Shown here piece after piece: positions 28,678-37,774 of a stretch of 64,000 nt of DNA. This DNA is from Dickeya chrysanthemi NCPPB 402. GTDB lineage: Bacteria; Pseudomonadota; Gammaproteobacteria; Enterobacterales; Enterobacteriaceae. Position 1 is the stretch's first letter. Every line of letters begins with the position of its first letter. The DNA is taken from NCBI RefSeq assembly GCF_000406105.1, contig NZ_CM001974.1, positions 3,226,056 to 3,290,055 on the forward strand, read 5' to 3'. The notes under the pieces were generated by a model, which worked only from the letters and a program-made list of their open reading frames with translations, made no database searches and was not told the DNA's origin. The position numbers were made by a program, and so were the translations under genes.

Positions 28678-28777
28678 GACACGCCGTACGGTTCAGGCAC
28701 GATTCGTTCGAAATCGTCCGCCTGAGAGAGTCACCCGCAACCTGCGTGGTTGATTGCGGAATACGGCCTGGCGTGTC
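28678..28777 (-). ncRNA. structured leader element of unknown class upstream of udk
   Basis: A ~100-nt segment ending 36 nt before the udk start can fold as a closed multi-helix junction. An outer helix pairs 28678-28688 with 28762-28777 (GACACGCC with GGCGTGTC). One hairpin is 28693-28704 with 28712-28725 (TCAGGC/GCCTGA and ACGATT/AATCGT). A second covers 28735-28759 (CCG/CGG and CAACC/GGTTG). On the udk strand a TTTTTTATTTT run follows the outer helix by seven bases. The architecture suggests a riboswitch, protein-binding leader or attenuator. I cannot match it to a known family, and transcription is not shown. Confidence 0.5.
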
Positions 28778-28943
28778 TGGACGCGGCAATTATAGGGAGT
28801 TAGCACGATTCGCGCCAGCATTACGCGGGCTGATGCTATACGCGGACTTATGCTATCGGTACGCTCAGCATCCGGTCGTCACGTTACGTCGGGCGGTAAA
28901 AACAACGGATACCGCCTCACATCACGGTATCCGTTTAAGACAG
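28778..28943. other. rest of the udk-apbC gap
   Basis: Together with the structured element this completes the 302-bp gap between udk and the apbC stop. I see no gene here. Promoter elements for udk are likely (an AATTATAGGG stretch is present near 28788) but were not assigned. Confidence 0.4.
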
Positions 28944-30053
28944 TCACACCGCGCGAAACGCGATTTCCGTCGGGATCACGTCGCCCTGCCAGAACAACTG
29001 GGCTGCAACCTGCCCTGCCAGTTCGCGGTACAACTGGGTAAACTCGCTGTCCGGCTGGCTGACCACCGTCGGCTCGCCACGGTCGAGGTCTTCACGCAGC
29101 GAAATATGCAGCGGCAACTGGCCCAACAAGGCGCAGTGGTATTTTTCCGCCAGTTTTTGCGCACCGCCGGTGCCGAAAATCGGCTCCAGGTGACCGCAAT
29201 TGCTGCAAATATGTACGCTCATGTTCTCCACGATGCCCAATACCGGCACCTTCACCTTCTCGAACATCACGATGCCTTTCATCGCATCCACCAGCGCGAT
29301 GTCCTGCGGCGTGGTGACCACCACCGCACCGGTCACCGGCACATTCTGCGCCAGCGTCAGTTGGATGTCGCCGGTGCCCGGCGGCATATCCAGCACCAGA
29401 TAATCCAGATCCGGCCACAGCGTATCCTGCAACAGTTGCAGCAGCGCCTTGCTGGCCATCGGCCCGCGCCACACCATGGCGTTATCGTCGGTGACCAGAT
29501 AACCGATGGAGTTGGTGGCAAGACCGTGCGCCATGATCGGCGCCATGTGTTGCCCATCCGGCGAAGTCGGCCGTTCGTTGGCCGCCCCCAGCATGGTGGG
29601 GATGGACGGCCCGTAAATATCCGCGTCCAGAATGCCGACGCTCGCCCCTTCGGCCGCCAGCGCCAACGCCATATTCACCGCGGTACTGGATTTCCCGACG
29701 CCGCCCTTGCCGGAGCTGACGGCGATAATATTCTTCACCCCCTTCACACCGGCCTGATTGTTAACGCGGCGCAGCGTGGCGATGTTATGCGTCAATCGCC
29801 ATTCCACTTCATGGGCGCCGCTCAGGCGTAACAGCTCTTCGCTAACGCGGTCTTTTAAATCCGCCATCCCGCTCAGCCAGACAAACGGCATAGTCAGTTC
29901 GATATGCAATACATCATCCATCAATGCACAGTGATGCAACGCATTCAGCGCGGTCAGGTTATTTTTCAGCGTCGGGTGCGAAAAGGAGGAAAGTACGCCA
30001 TTTACCATGGCGCGCAACATCTCGGGGTTTTGCGCGGGGAGTTTATCGTTCAT
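28944..30053 (-). CDS. apbC: iron-sulfur cluster carrier ATPase ApbC/Mrp
   Basis: A 369-aa cytoplasmic P-loop protein of the Mrp/NBP35 family that carries and transfers Fe-S clusters. It has an N-terminal FeS-assembly (DUF59-like) domain (about 10-95), the deviant Walker A SGKGGVGKS (about 115), DADIYGPSIP, LDMPPGTGD and the cluster-ligating CSNCGH motif. The open frame runs 66 codons further upstream, but the start at 30053 gives exactly the E. coli length and N-terminus. It is divergent from metG, as in E. coli. Confidence 0.95.
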   Translation of the reverse strand: MNDKLPAQNPEMLRAMVNGVLSSFSHPTLKNNLTALNALHHCALMDDVLHIELTMPFVWLSGMADLKDRVSEELLRLSGAHEVEWRLTHNIATLRRVNNQAGVKGVKNIIAVSSGKGGVGKSSTAVNMALALAAEGASVGILDADIYGPSIPTMLGAANERPTSPDGQHMAPIMAHGLATNSIGYLVTDDNAMVWRGPMASKALLQLLQDTLWPDLDYLVLDMPPGTGDIQLTLAQNVPVTGAVVVTTPQDIALVDAMKGIVMFEKVKVPVLGIVENMSVHICSNCGHLEPIFGTGGAQKLAEKYHCALLGQLPLHISLREDLDRGEPTVVSQPDSEFTQLYRELAGQVAAQLFWQGDVIPTEIAFRAV

Positions 30054-30332
30054 CCCGGCTCCTTGAGTTTGAATTAAAGTCATTGTCACAGCGGCCCTAG
30101 CATAGCAGAACGCCCGTACGTGGGTGTATCGCACAATGCCCGATGTGGAAAAAAGAGCCGGAACGTCTCCGCACCTGGCGCAACTCAAACCCAGCGGCAC
30201 CGTCATCACCGCCGACAGGAAAAGGTTTTGTTGCAGCCCCCGTCGCCCCAAGGTTTACGCATTACGGCGCGATGGGGTAACATCTGGACTCCTTCTTAAT
30301 TTATTCACCAACCAACAAGCAAGTTCCCCACT

Positions 30333-32363
30333 ATGACTCAAGTCGCAAACAAAATTTTGGTAACGTGCGCGCTGCCTTATGCTAACGGTCCGATCCACCT
30401 AGGCCACATGCTCGAACACATTCAGGCGGATATTTGGGTCCGTTACCAGCGAATGCGCGGCAATCAGGTCCACTTTATCTGTGCGGACGACGCCCACGGC
30501 ACGCCGATCATGCTCAAAGCACAGCAGATGGGCGTAGCGCCGGAGCAGATGATTGCGACGGTGAGTCAGGAACACCAGCAGGATTTCGCCGGGTTCAACA
30601 TCAGCTACGACAACTACCACTCCACGCACAGCGAGGAGAATCGCGAATTGTCCGGGTTGATTTATCGTCGTCTGAAGGAAAACGGTTTTATCAAGAACCG
30701 CACGATTTCCCAACTGTTCGACCCGGAAAAAAGCATGTTCCTGCCGGATCGCTTTGTAAAAGGCACTTGCCCGAAATGTAAGGCAGCGGATCAGTACGGC
30801 GACAACTGCGAAGTCTGCGGCGCCACCTACAGCCCGACCGAGCTTATCGACCCGAAATCCGCCGTGTCCGGCGCGACGCCGGTGATGCGTGAATCCGAGC
30901 ACTTCTTCTTCGACTTGCCGGCATTCAGCGACATGCTGCAAGGTTGGACCCGCTCCGGCGCGTTGCAGGAACAGGTCGCCAACAAGATGCAGGAGTGGTT
31001 CGATGCCGGGCTGCAACAGTGGGATATTACCCGCGACGCGCCTTATTTCGGTTTCGAAGTCCCGGATGCGCCGGGTAAATATTTTTACGTCTGGCTGGAC
31101 GCGCCGATCGGCTACATGGGGTCATTCAAAAACCTGTGCGACAAGCGTGGCGATCTCAACTTCGACGAGTTCTGGCGTAAAGACTCCAGCACCGAGCTGT
31201 ACCACTTCATCGGCAAAGACATCGTTTACTTCCACAGCCTGTTCTGGCCGGCGATGCTGGAAGGCAGCGGTTTCCGCAAGCCGACCAACCTGTTCGTGCA
31301 CGGCTATGTGACGGTAAACGGTGCCAAAATGTCCAAGTCACGTGGCACCTTTATCAAGGCTGATACCTATCTGAAACATCTGGATGCCGACTGCCTGCGT
31401 TACTACTACGCCGCCAAACTGTCGTCGCGCATTGATGATATCGACCTCAACCTGGAAGACTTCGTGCAGCGCGTGAACGCCGATATCGTCAACAAGGTAG
31501 TGAATCTGGCGTCGCGCAACGCCGGTTTCATCAACAAACGCTTTGACGGCCAACTGGCGGATCAACTGGCGGATGCGGCGCTGTATCAAACCTTTATCGA
31601 CGCTGCACAGACCATCGCCGAGGCGTACGGCAGTCGCGAGTCCGGCAAGGCTATCCGCGAAATCATGGCGCTGGCGGATCTCGCCAACCGTTATGTCGAC
31701 GAACAGGCGCCGTGGGTCGTCGCCAAGCAGGAAGGCCGCGATGCCGACCTGCAAGCGATTTGCTCGATGGGCATCAACCTGTTCCGCGTGCTGATGACCT
31801 ACCTGAAGCCGGTATTGCCTTCGCTGGCGGAACGTGTCGAAGCCTTCCTGCAAACCGAACTGCGCTGGGATAACCTGGCTCAGCCGCTGACAAACCATCG
31901 CGTCGGGGCGTTTAAGGCGCTGTTCAACCGTATCGACATCGCACACGTGCAGGGCATGGTGGAAGCCTCCAAAGAGGAAGCGGCCGCAGCCGCCAAACCG
32001 GCATCCGGCCCGTTGGCCGATAACCCGATTCAGGACACCATCGATTTCGCCGATTTCGACAAAGTCGACATGCGTGTGGCCTTGATCCAGAAAGCTGAGA
32101 TGGTAGAGGGTTCAGACAAGCTGCTACGGCTGACGCTGGATCTGGGGGGGCAAACCCGCCAGGTGTTCTCCGGTATCCGCGCCGCTTACCCGGATCCGAG
32201 CGCGCTGGAAGGCCGCCTGACGGTACTGGTCGCCAATCTGGCACCACGTAAAATGCGCTTTGGCGTCTCCGAAGGTATGGTGATGGCAGCAGGCCCCGGT
32301 GGCAAAGACATCTTCCTGTTGAGCCCCGACAGCGGTGCCCAACCCGGGATGCAAATCAAGTAA
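30333..32363 (+). CDS. metG: methionyl-tRNA synthetase
   Basis: Essential class I aminoacyl-tRNA synthetase of 676 aa. It has the HIGH-type motif in [14 protein letters not shown] (about 15-28), a zinc knuckle with CPKC and CEVC (about 146-162), [11 protein letters not shown], and the KMSKS loop (about 333-337). A C-terminal EMAP/Trbp111 tRNA-binding domain (about 575-676) provides dimerisation. It is the full-length homodimeric form. The promoter must lie in the 279-bp gap shared with the divergent apbC. A strong terminator follows. Confidence 0.98.
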   Translation: MTQVANKILVTCALPYANGPIHLGHMLEHIQADIWVRYQRMRGNQVHFICADDAHGTPIMLKAQQMGVAPEQMIATVSQEHQQDFAGFNISYDNYHSTHSEENRELSGLIYRRLKENGFIKNRTISQLFDPEKSMFLPDRFVKGTCPKCKAADQYGDNCEVCGATYSPTELIDPKSAVSGATPVMRESEHFFFDLPAFSDMLQGWTRSGALQEQVANKMQEWFDAGLQQWDITRDAPYFGFEVPDAPGKYFYVWLDAPIGYMGSFKNLCDKRGDLNFDEFWRKDSSTELYHFIGKDIVYFHSLFWPAMLEGSGFRKPTNLFVHGYVTVNGAKMSKSRGTFIKADTYLKHLDADCLRYYYAAKLSSRIDDIDLNLEDFVQRVNADIVNKVVNLASRNAGFINKRFDGQLADQLADAALYQTFIDAAQTIAEAYGSRESGKAIREIMALADLANRYVDEQAPWVVAKQEGRDADLQAICSMGINLFRVLMTYLKPVLPSLAERVEAFLQTELRWDNLAQPLTNHRVGAFKALFNRIDIAHVQGMVEASKEEAAAAAKPASGPLADNPIQDTIDFADFDKVDMRVALIQKAEMVEGSDKLLRLTLDLGGQTRQVFSGIRAAYPDPSALEGRLTVLVANLAPRKMRFGVSEGMVMAAGPGGKDIFLLSPDSGAQPGMQIK

Positions 32364-32372
32364 ATCCATGAA

Positions 32373-32398
32373 AATCAGGCCGGTCTACCGGCCTGATT
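32373..32398 (+). terminator. intrinsic terminator after metG
   Basis: Perfect 12-bp stem AATCAGGCCGGT / ACCGGCCTGATT with a 2-nt loop, starting 9 nt after the metG stop and followed by CTTTCC. Confidence 0.8.
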
Positions 32399-32527
32399 CT
32401 TTCCGTCTCGCTGTCGATATACCGCGTCTTCTCCCTGCCTGTCACCGTTGTTAACACCTCTGACCATGTCGTTATTCGGATAAACGGCATAGCACTTTCG
32501 TCGCTGCCGTGGTAAACAGTGTCTCGT

Positions 32528-32616
32528 CGTGATTATCACGTCGCGCACTTAGCGGCGTGCGTCGTTGGCCTGCACCTTCACGCAGTGCGTGCTTCGTGCC
32601 GTACGTGATAGTCACG
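32528..32616. promoter_or_regulatory. paired 13-bp palindromes upstream of virK
   Basis: CGTGATTATCACG (32528-32540) is a perfect palindrome around one T. CGTGATAGTCACG (32604-32616) differs only at two central positions. They are 76 bp apart from start to start. With flanks, 15 bases of one pair with 15 of the other with one mismatch, so this is either a double operator or a large stem-loop. The site differs from CRP (spacer 3 rather than 6). The binding protein is unknown. Confidence 0.5.
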
Positions 32617-32653
32617 ACGCCCAAGCTAATTCTCGATCATGGAGGAATATCGA

Positions 32654-33085
32654 ATGTCCCGTATCACCCCTGTGCTGCTGAGCGCAGCCCTGCTTGCCAC
32701 CACCGCCCCGGCGATGGCGGCCAAATCGCTGAAAAGCGCCGATGACGTGATTACTGCCCTGAATCAGGGACGCAGCGTCAATGTCACCATCGATTTGTCC
32801 GCCTGTACGCCACAGGAGGGCACCCCGGCCAGCAAGACCCGCGGCGGTCTGCAGATCAGCGCCTATCGTCTGGTAGATAACGGCACGCTGTCGTTCAGCG
32901 ATGCACATTTTACCGTTGCCAACGACGGCACGCCGATCCAGCAGTTCATGCGTTATCAGGTGCAGCCGGACAACACCGTACGCTTCACCACCTTTATGTT
33001 TAACCTGCCCAGCCTGCAACAGCGCGGCAACACGCTGAGTTATCAGTGCAAACTGGGTCAGGATATCGGCTTCTTCGTGCAGTAA
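32654..33085 (+). CDS. virK: VirK-family secreted protein
   Basis: A 143-aa exported protein with a cleavable signal peptide (about 1-22, ending PAMAA). The mature part matches the VirK family known from Agrobacterium, Ralstonia and soft-rot bacteria: LNQGRSVNVTIDLSACTP, a central FTVANDGTPIQQFMRYQV, and two cysteines (SACTP, YQCKL) that could form a disulphide. Its biochemical role is unknown. The start at 32654 has GGAGG 8 nt upstream; the frame continues five codons earlier without such a site. It is monocistronic, with paired palindromes in its upstream region. Confidence 0.82.
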   Translation: MSRITPVLLSAALLATTAPAMAAKSLKSADDVITALNQGRSVNVTIDLSACTPQEGTPASKTRGGLQISAYRLVDNGTLSFSDAHFTVANDGTPIQQFMRYQVQPDNTVRFTTFMFNLPSLQQRGNTLSYQCKLGQDIGFFVQ

Positions 33086-33315
33086 GTCTGACCGGACGCG
33101 CCTGGCCGGCCGGCTGGGTGCGTTTATTTCCCCCCCGCTCCCGTCGCCTGCCATCACATTGAACGAAAAGTTATAAGCTAAGCCCAAAAGGCATAATCCG
33201 CCCCCTTTGCACGCTGTGCGGTTACCCGCTATGATTCCTCATCACTAAAACAGACATCCAGACATAAAGATATCCATAACCTGGCAAACTTGCTTCACAA
33301 CACCGAGGATTGAAA

Positions 33316-34392
33316 ATGAAAAAATTCCCTGCGGCATTGCTGGCACTGAGCCTGACGGCGTCGTTCTCCACGCTGGCGGCAGAAACACCGGCTACCGCCG
33401 CCCCGGTACCGGCCGCTATCGCCAATCATCAGGGACCGGTGCGCATCGCCGTGATCCGCAATCTCGGTTCAGATGACAACACCACCCAGTTCGTTTCCGG
33501 CGTACTGGAAGAAGGCAAAAAGCTGGGATTTAAAATCAGTACCTTCCTGAGCAACGGCGACGACGCTAAATTTCAGGATTTCGTCAATCAGGCCATCAGC
33601 CAGAAATATGACGGCATTATCCTGTCGCAAGGTCGTGCGCCCTATTCCACCGACCTTATCCAGCGCATTGTCGACAGCGGCATCAAGGTGGCGGTGTTTG
33701 ATACTGCGGTCGATAAAACCATCCCCGGCGTTACCGTGACCCAGCAAGATGACGCTTCGCTGGCCAACGAATCACTGGGCCAGTTAGTGAAAGATTTCAA
33801 CGGCAAAGCCAACATCATCAAACTGTGGGTGGCCGGTTTCCCGCCGATGGAACGTCGCCAGACGGCGTACCAGCAGATCCTGAAAGACAATCCCGGCATT
33901 AAAGAGCTGGAATCCATCGGTGCCGTCTCCTCTGATGTACAGGGCGATACCGCCAATAAAGTGGGCGCGATTCTGGCGAAATACCCGAAAGGCAAGATTG
34001 ACGCTATCTGGGGGGCCTGGGATGCCTTCAGTCAGGGGGCTTACAAGGCGCTGAAAGAAAACGGTCGCACCGAGGTAAAGCTCTACAGCATCGATATTTC
34101 CAATCAGGATCTGCAACTGATGCGTGAAGCCAATAGCCCGTGGAAAGTGAGCGTGGCGGTGGACCCGAAACTGATCGGCAAGGTTAACCTGCGTCTGGTG
34201 GCTAACAAGATAGCCGGCGAACCGACGCCGCCAACCTACGAATTCCGCGCCGCCAGCATTCCACAGGCGTTACTGGTCAGCCAGCCCGGGCCGGTCAACG
34301 TGGCGGGGCTTTCAAAAATCATCCCGGGATGGGGCCAGACCAATGACTTTATCGCTCCGTGGTTTGCTACACTGGAAGCCAAAAGCAAATAA
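33316..34392 (+). CDS. periplasmic sugar-binding protein (RbsB-like), orphan
   Basis: A 358-aa periplasmic binding protein of the ribose/galactose type (Peripla_BP_4). It has a signal peptide (1-22, ending TLAA) and a bilobed core beginning VRIAVIRNL and containing DGIILSQGR, VAVFDTAVD, IWGAWDAFSQGAYKAL and LYSIDISNQDL. The ligand is unknown. No permease or ATPase gene lies nearby. It is followed after 24 bp by an LVIVD beta-propeller gene, so the pair is probably co-transcribed. The ATG at 33316 has GAGGA upstream; a TTG two codons earlier is in frame. Confidence 0.87.
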   Translation: MKKFPAALLALSLTASFSTLAAETPATAAPVPAAIANHQGPVRIAVIRNLGSDDNTTQFVSGVLEEGKKLGFKISTFLSNGDDAKFQDFVNQAISQKYDGIILSQGRAPYSTDLIQRIVDSGIKVAVFDTAVDKTIPGVTVTQQDDASLANESLGQLVKDFNGKANIIKLWVAGFPPMERRQTAYQQILKDNPGIKELESIGAVSSDVQGDTANKVGAILAKYPKGKIDAIWGAWDAFSQGAYKALKENGRTEVKLYSIDISNQDLQLMREANSPWKVSVAVDPKLIGKVNLRLVANKIAGEPTPPTYEFRAASIPQALLVSQPGPVNVAGLSKIIPGWGQTNDFIAPWFATLEAKSK

Positions 34393-34416
34393 AGGTCTGT
34401 CATAACGGAGGCTTAT

Positions 34417-35667
34417 ATGGCATCAACGCCCCTGCCCATGCCGGAATACAGCCGCAACATGCGGCTGATTGGACACAGCGATCAGGGCGGGCGTCCTGAT
34501 GGCGTACAGGTCATGGTTCATCGTGGTTACGCCTACATCGGACACATGGTGTCGCAGGGCGTTTCCATTGTTGACGTGCGAGATCCGAAAAACCCCAAAC
34601 CGGCCGGTTTCATCGCCGCGCCGCCGGGCACCTGGAACATCCACCTGCAAACCCACGATGACCTGCTGCTGGTGGTCAACGCCCGTGATCTGTTCGCCGA
34701 CGCCCGCTTCGCCGAAGAAAAGGTCTACTACACCCGCTCGGTGGCGGAGACGGTCAGTACCGGCCAGCAGGATAAACGCTGGAGCGCCGGGCTGCGCATC
34801 TTCGATATCGCCACACCGCACCAACCGCGTGAAATCAGCTTCCTGCCGCTTGATGGCATCGGCATCCACCGCATCTGGTACGTAGGCGGGCGCTGGGCGT
34901 ACGTTTCCGCGTTACTGGATGGCTACAGCGACTATATTTTTCTGACTATCGATCTGGCTGACCCGCGCAAACCGCAAGTCGCCGGACGTTACTGGCTGCC
35001 AGGAATGCACACTGCCAGCGGCGAAACACCGAGCTGGCCGGAAGGCAAACGCTACGCGCTGCACCATGCGATTGTCAGCGGCGACACCGCCTACGGCAGC
35101 TGGCGTGATGGTGGCCTGACGCTGCTGGACGTCAGCGATCGCACCCAGCCGCGGCTCATCAGCCATCGCAACTGGAGCCCGCCGTTCGGCGGCGGTACCC
35201 ACACGGCGCTGCCGTTGCCGGACCGCAACCTGCTGATCGTGCTGGATGAAGCGGTGCTGGATAATCAGGAAGATGGGGAAAAGCTGATTTGGGTGTTTGA
35301 TATCCGCGAGCCGGCCAACCCGGTGAGCATCGCCACCTTCCCGCAGCCCAGTGAAACCGACTATGTGAAGAAAGGCGCGCACTTCGGCCCGCACAATCTG
35401 CATGAAAACCGGCCGGGCAGCTTCATTAGCTCGACGCTGATTTTCGCCACCTACCAGAATGCCGGCGTGCGCGCTTACGACATCAGCAACCCGTATCGGC
35501 CGAAAGAAACCGGCGCGCTGGTGCCCGCCGCGCCCGAGCGCATGATCGATAAACGCCCCGGCCGCCCTCAGGTTATTCAATCCTGCGACGTGTTTGTCGA
35601 TGCACAAGGGATTATCTACAGCACCGACTACAACGCCGGATTGTCGATTATCGAATACCGCGGCTGA
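34417..35667 (+). CDS. LVIVD-repeat beta-propeller protein
   Basis: A 416-aa protein built of LVIVD-type repeats: YIGHMVSQGVSIVDVRDPKNP, LRIFDIATPHQP, IDLADPRKPQ, LTLLDVSDRTQP, IWVFDIREPANP, VRAYDISNPYRP and a final YNAGLSIIEY. These predict a seven-bladed propeller. No signal peptide or membrane segment is seen, so it appears cytoplasmic despite its exported neighbour. Conserved histidines (GIHRIWY, GTHTALPL, FGPHNLHENRPG) cluster where a propeller pore would be and may bind metal. ACGGAGG precedes the start. No specific enzymatic function can be given. Confidence 0.8.
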   Translation: MASTPLPMPEYSRNMRLIGHSDQGGRPDGVQVMVHRGYAYIGHMVSQGVSIVDVRDPKNPKPAGFIAAPPGTWNIHLQTHDDLLLVVNARDLFADARFAEEKVYYTRSVAETVSTGQQDKRWSAGLRIFDIATPHQPREISFLPLDGIGIHRIWYVGGRWAYVSALLDGYSDYIFLTIDLADPRKPQVAGRYWLPGMHTASGETPSWPEGKRYALHHAIVSGDTAYGSWRDGGLTLLDVSDRTQPRLISHRNWSPPFGGGTHTALPLPDRNLLIVLDEAVLDNQEDGEKLIWVFDIREPANPVSIATFPQPSETDYVKKGAHFGPHNLHENRPGSFISSTLIFATYQNAGVRAYDISNPYRPKETGALVPAAPERMIDKRPGRPQVIQSCDVFVDAQGIIYSTDYNAGLSIIEYRG

Positions 35668-35728
35668 GTACCGAGGGAACACGCGCTGCCTTACGGCAGC
35701 GCGTGATACAAGCATCGCTTGTCAGTGA

Positions 35729-36724
35729 TTAATCCAGCGCCAGTACCGACACCCACATCGGCCCTTGCCCCACCGCATAGCGCGCCAGCGGCGTCAGGCT
35801 ACCGTTGTCCGGCTGAATGCCGTAAACCTCAATGTGATGGGATTTCTGACCCGCAGCGATCAGGAAGCGGCCGCTATGGTCGATGTTAAAGCCGCGCGGC
35901 TGGGTTTCCGTCGGCTGGTGCCCGGCCAGTGTCAGCGTACCGTCCTGTGCCGATACCTGGAAAATGGAAATCAGACTGGCAGTACGATCCGTCGTATACA
36001 GGTGACGACCGTCCGGCGTGATATGGATATCCGCCGCCCAGCAGGTGTCGGTGAAATCGGCCGGCATGGCGTTCAACGTCTGGATCCGTTTGCCTTCGCC
36101 CTGCGCATCCAGTTCGAACACATCCACTGAACTGTTCAGTTCGTTGATGCAGTAGGTAAAACGGTTATTCGGGTGGTAAGCCATATGGCGCGGCCCGGCA
36201 CCCGCCGCCGCACGCTGTTCTGCGGGCTGGCTTTCAGTCAGACGTCCATCGTCGGCGACGTCATACAAACGGATACGATCTTCTTTCAGGCAAGGCGCCC
36301 ACAACACACGGTTAGCCGGGTCGATGTTGGTGGAATGGCAGCCTTCCAACCCGTCTAATTGCTGGATAGGCGCCTGCACCACACCGTCGTCGCCAATCGG
36401 GCTGACGCTGACACAGGCGTCGCTGTAAGAGGCGCTGAACAGGAAACGCCCATGCTGATCAGTAGACAGGTGCGTCGGGCTGCCCGGCAACGGCGCCACA
36501 CCGGCTTCACTCAGTTTTCCTTGTGCATCAATCCGATAGCTGATCAGCCGAAACTCAGGGCGCCCCCCGACGTACAGGTGACGTTTATCCGGCGCGATAA
36601 CCATCGGCTGCACCTGCCCGGGAACGTCAACCACCTGTAACAAGCTCAACTCCCCGCTGGAAGCGAGTTGCCAGACATGGATCTGCTGACTTTCCGGACT
36701 GGCGATATAAACCACTTGCTGCAT
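35729..36724 (-). CDS. pgl: 6-phosphogluconolactonase
   Basis: Seven-bladed propeller lactonase of the YbhE type hydrolysing 6-phosphogluconolactone in the oxidative pentose phosphate pathway. At 331 aa it has exactly the E. coli length. Propeller repeats such as [54 protein letters not shown] and [17 protein letters not shown] run throughout. It is convergent with the LVIVD gene and divergent from the ybhA-like gene, next to which it also lies in E. coli. Confidence 0.95.
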   Translation of the reverse strand: MQQVVYIASPESQQIHVWQLASSGELSLLQVVDVPGQVQPMVIAPDKRHLYVGGRPEFRLISYRIDAQGKLSEAGVAPLPGSPTHLSTDQHGRFLFSASYSDACVSVSPIGDDGVVQAPIQQLDGLEGCHSTNIDPANRVLWAPCLKEDRIRLYDVADDGRLTESQPAEQRAAAGAGPRHMAYHPNNRFTYCINELNSSVDVFELDAQGEGKRIQTLNAMPADFTDTCWAADIHITPDGRHLYTTDRTASLISIFQVSAQDGTLTLAGHQPTETQPRGFNIDHSGRFLIAAGQKSHHIEVYGIQPDNGSLTPLARYAVGQGPMWVSVLALD

Positions 36725-36904
36725 TCGATTCTCCTTGTTGGCAACGCTAAGGCGACAGGTGCGCCTCGTTAACTCAGGCTATGCTTTCGTTCATCGGTAC
36801 AGGCTCCTGACGTGAGAACCCGCACGGAAAAAGGCTCTGTTACTTTGAATGGCTTCCAGTGTACCATCCCAAAGAAGTGAACCCGATAACCCGTTGAGAA
36901 TACC

Positions 36905-37726
36905 ATGACCTATCGCATCATTGCCCTCGATCTGGACGGCACCTTGTTAACGCAAAAGAAAACGATTTTACCGGAATCCTTGCAGGCGCTGGCGCTGGCC
37001 CGGCAGGCCGGGATCAAGGTCATCATCGTGACCGGCCGCCACCACTCGGCTATCCATCCGTTTTATCAGGCGCTGGCGCTGGATACCCCGGCGATCTGCT
37101 GCAACGGCACCTACCTCTACGACTACCAGACCGGGCAAACCCGCGACGCCAACCCGCTGACGCCGACGCAGGCCAAAAGCGTGCTGCAACGGTTGCGGCA
37201 ATTCGCCATTCACGGCCTGATGTACGCGGACGATGCAATGCTCTATCAACACATTACCGGTCACATTACCCGCACGCAGACCTGGGCGGAACAACTGCCG
37301 GAATCACAGCGGCCGGTACTTCGTCAGGTGGACGACCTGATGACCGCCACCGACCACAGCCGTTCTATTTGGAAATTCGCCACCCACCATACCGATACCG
37401 CCGTGCTAAATGACTTCGCCAAACGGGTTGAAGAGGAGTTAGGGCTGGCCTGCGAATGGTCATGGATGGATCAGGTGGATATCGCCCAGACCGGCAACAG
37501 CAAAGGCCGGTTACTGCAACGGTGGGTAGAATCGCAAGGGTTCAGCATGGACGAGGTGGTGGCGTTCGGCGATAACTACAATGACATCAGCATGTTGTCC
37601 GCCGTCGGGTTGGGTGTCGCGATGGGCAACAGCGCCGATGACGTCAAAGCTCACGCCGATCTGGTGATCGAACATCATGAACAACCCGGCATCGCCGAGG
37701 TGATTCGCCGCCGGGTGCTGGCCTGA
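36905..37726 (+). CDS. ybhA: HAD-superfamily phosphatase (YbhA-type)
   Basis: A 273-aa Cof-type HAD hydrolase, subclass IIB. Motif I is DLDGTLL (9-15), motif II lies at VTGRHHS, and motifs III/IV comprise the SKGRLLQRW lysine and FGDNYNDISM. In E. coli the orthologue dephosphorylates pyridoxal phosphate and some sugar phosphates. Size and gene position, between pgl and modC, match YbhA. Substrate preference here is inferred from that orthology. Confidence 0.92.
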   Translation: MTYRIIALDLDGTLLTQKKTILPESLQALALARQAGIKVIIVTGRHHSAIHPFYQALALDTPAICCNGTYLYDYQTGQTRDANPLTPTQAKSVLQRLRQFAIHGLMYADDAMLYQHITGHITRTQTWAEQLPESQRPVLRQVDDLMTATDHSRSIWKFATHHTDTAVLNDFAKRVEEELGLACEWSWMDQVDIAQTGNSKGRLLQRWVESQGFSMDEVVAFGDNYNDISMLSAVGLGVAMGNSADDVKAHADLVIEHHEQPGIAEVIRRRVLA

Positions 37727-37774
37727 CGCCACCACGGCCCACGGATGTGGTGCCGTGACGGGCCGGGAAGAACA

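Noticed and set aside
28678..28780. TPP riboswitch on the plus strand (CTGAGA, ACCC and AACCTG occur in order)
   Set aside because: The downstream thi-box half is missing and no gene of the right direction follows. The minus-strand udk leader reading is better supported.
28678..28780. glycine riboswitch on the minus strand (ACTCTCTCAGGC resembles its core)
   Set aside because: The AAAAGGAC part and the tandem aptamer layout are absent, and udk is not a glycine-related gene.
29092..29831. long antisense and alternate-frame ORFs over apbC
   Set aside because: The apbC frame has complete Mrp motifs at the right spacing; the others are low-complexity shadow translations.
32400..32650. insertion-sequence end or CRP sites before virK
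   Set aside because: No transposase or target duplication is seen; the palindrome spacer of 3 bp does not fit CRP (6 bp).
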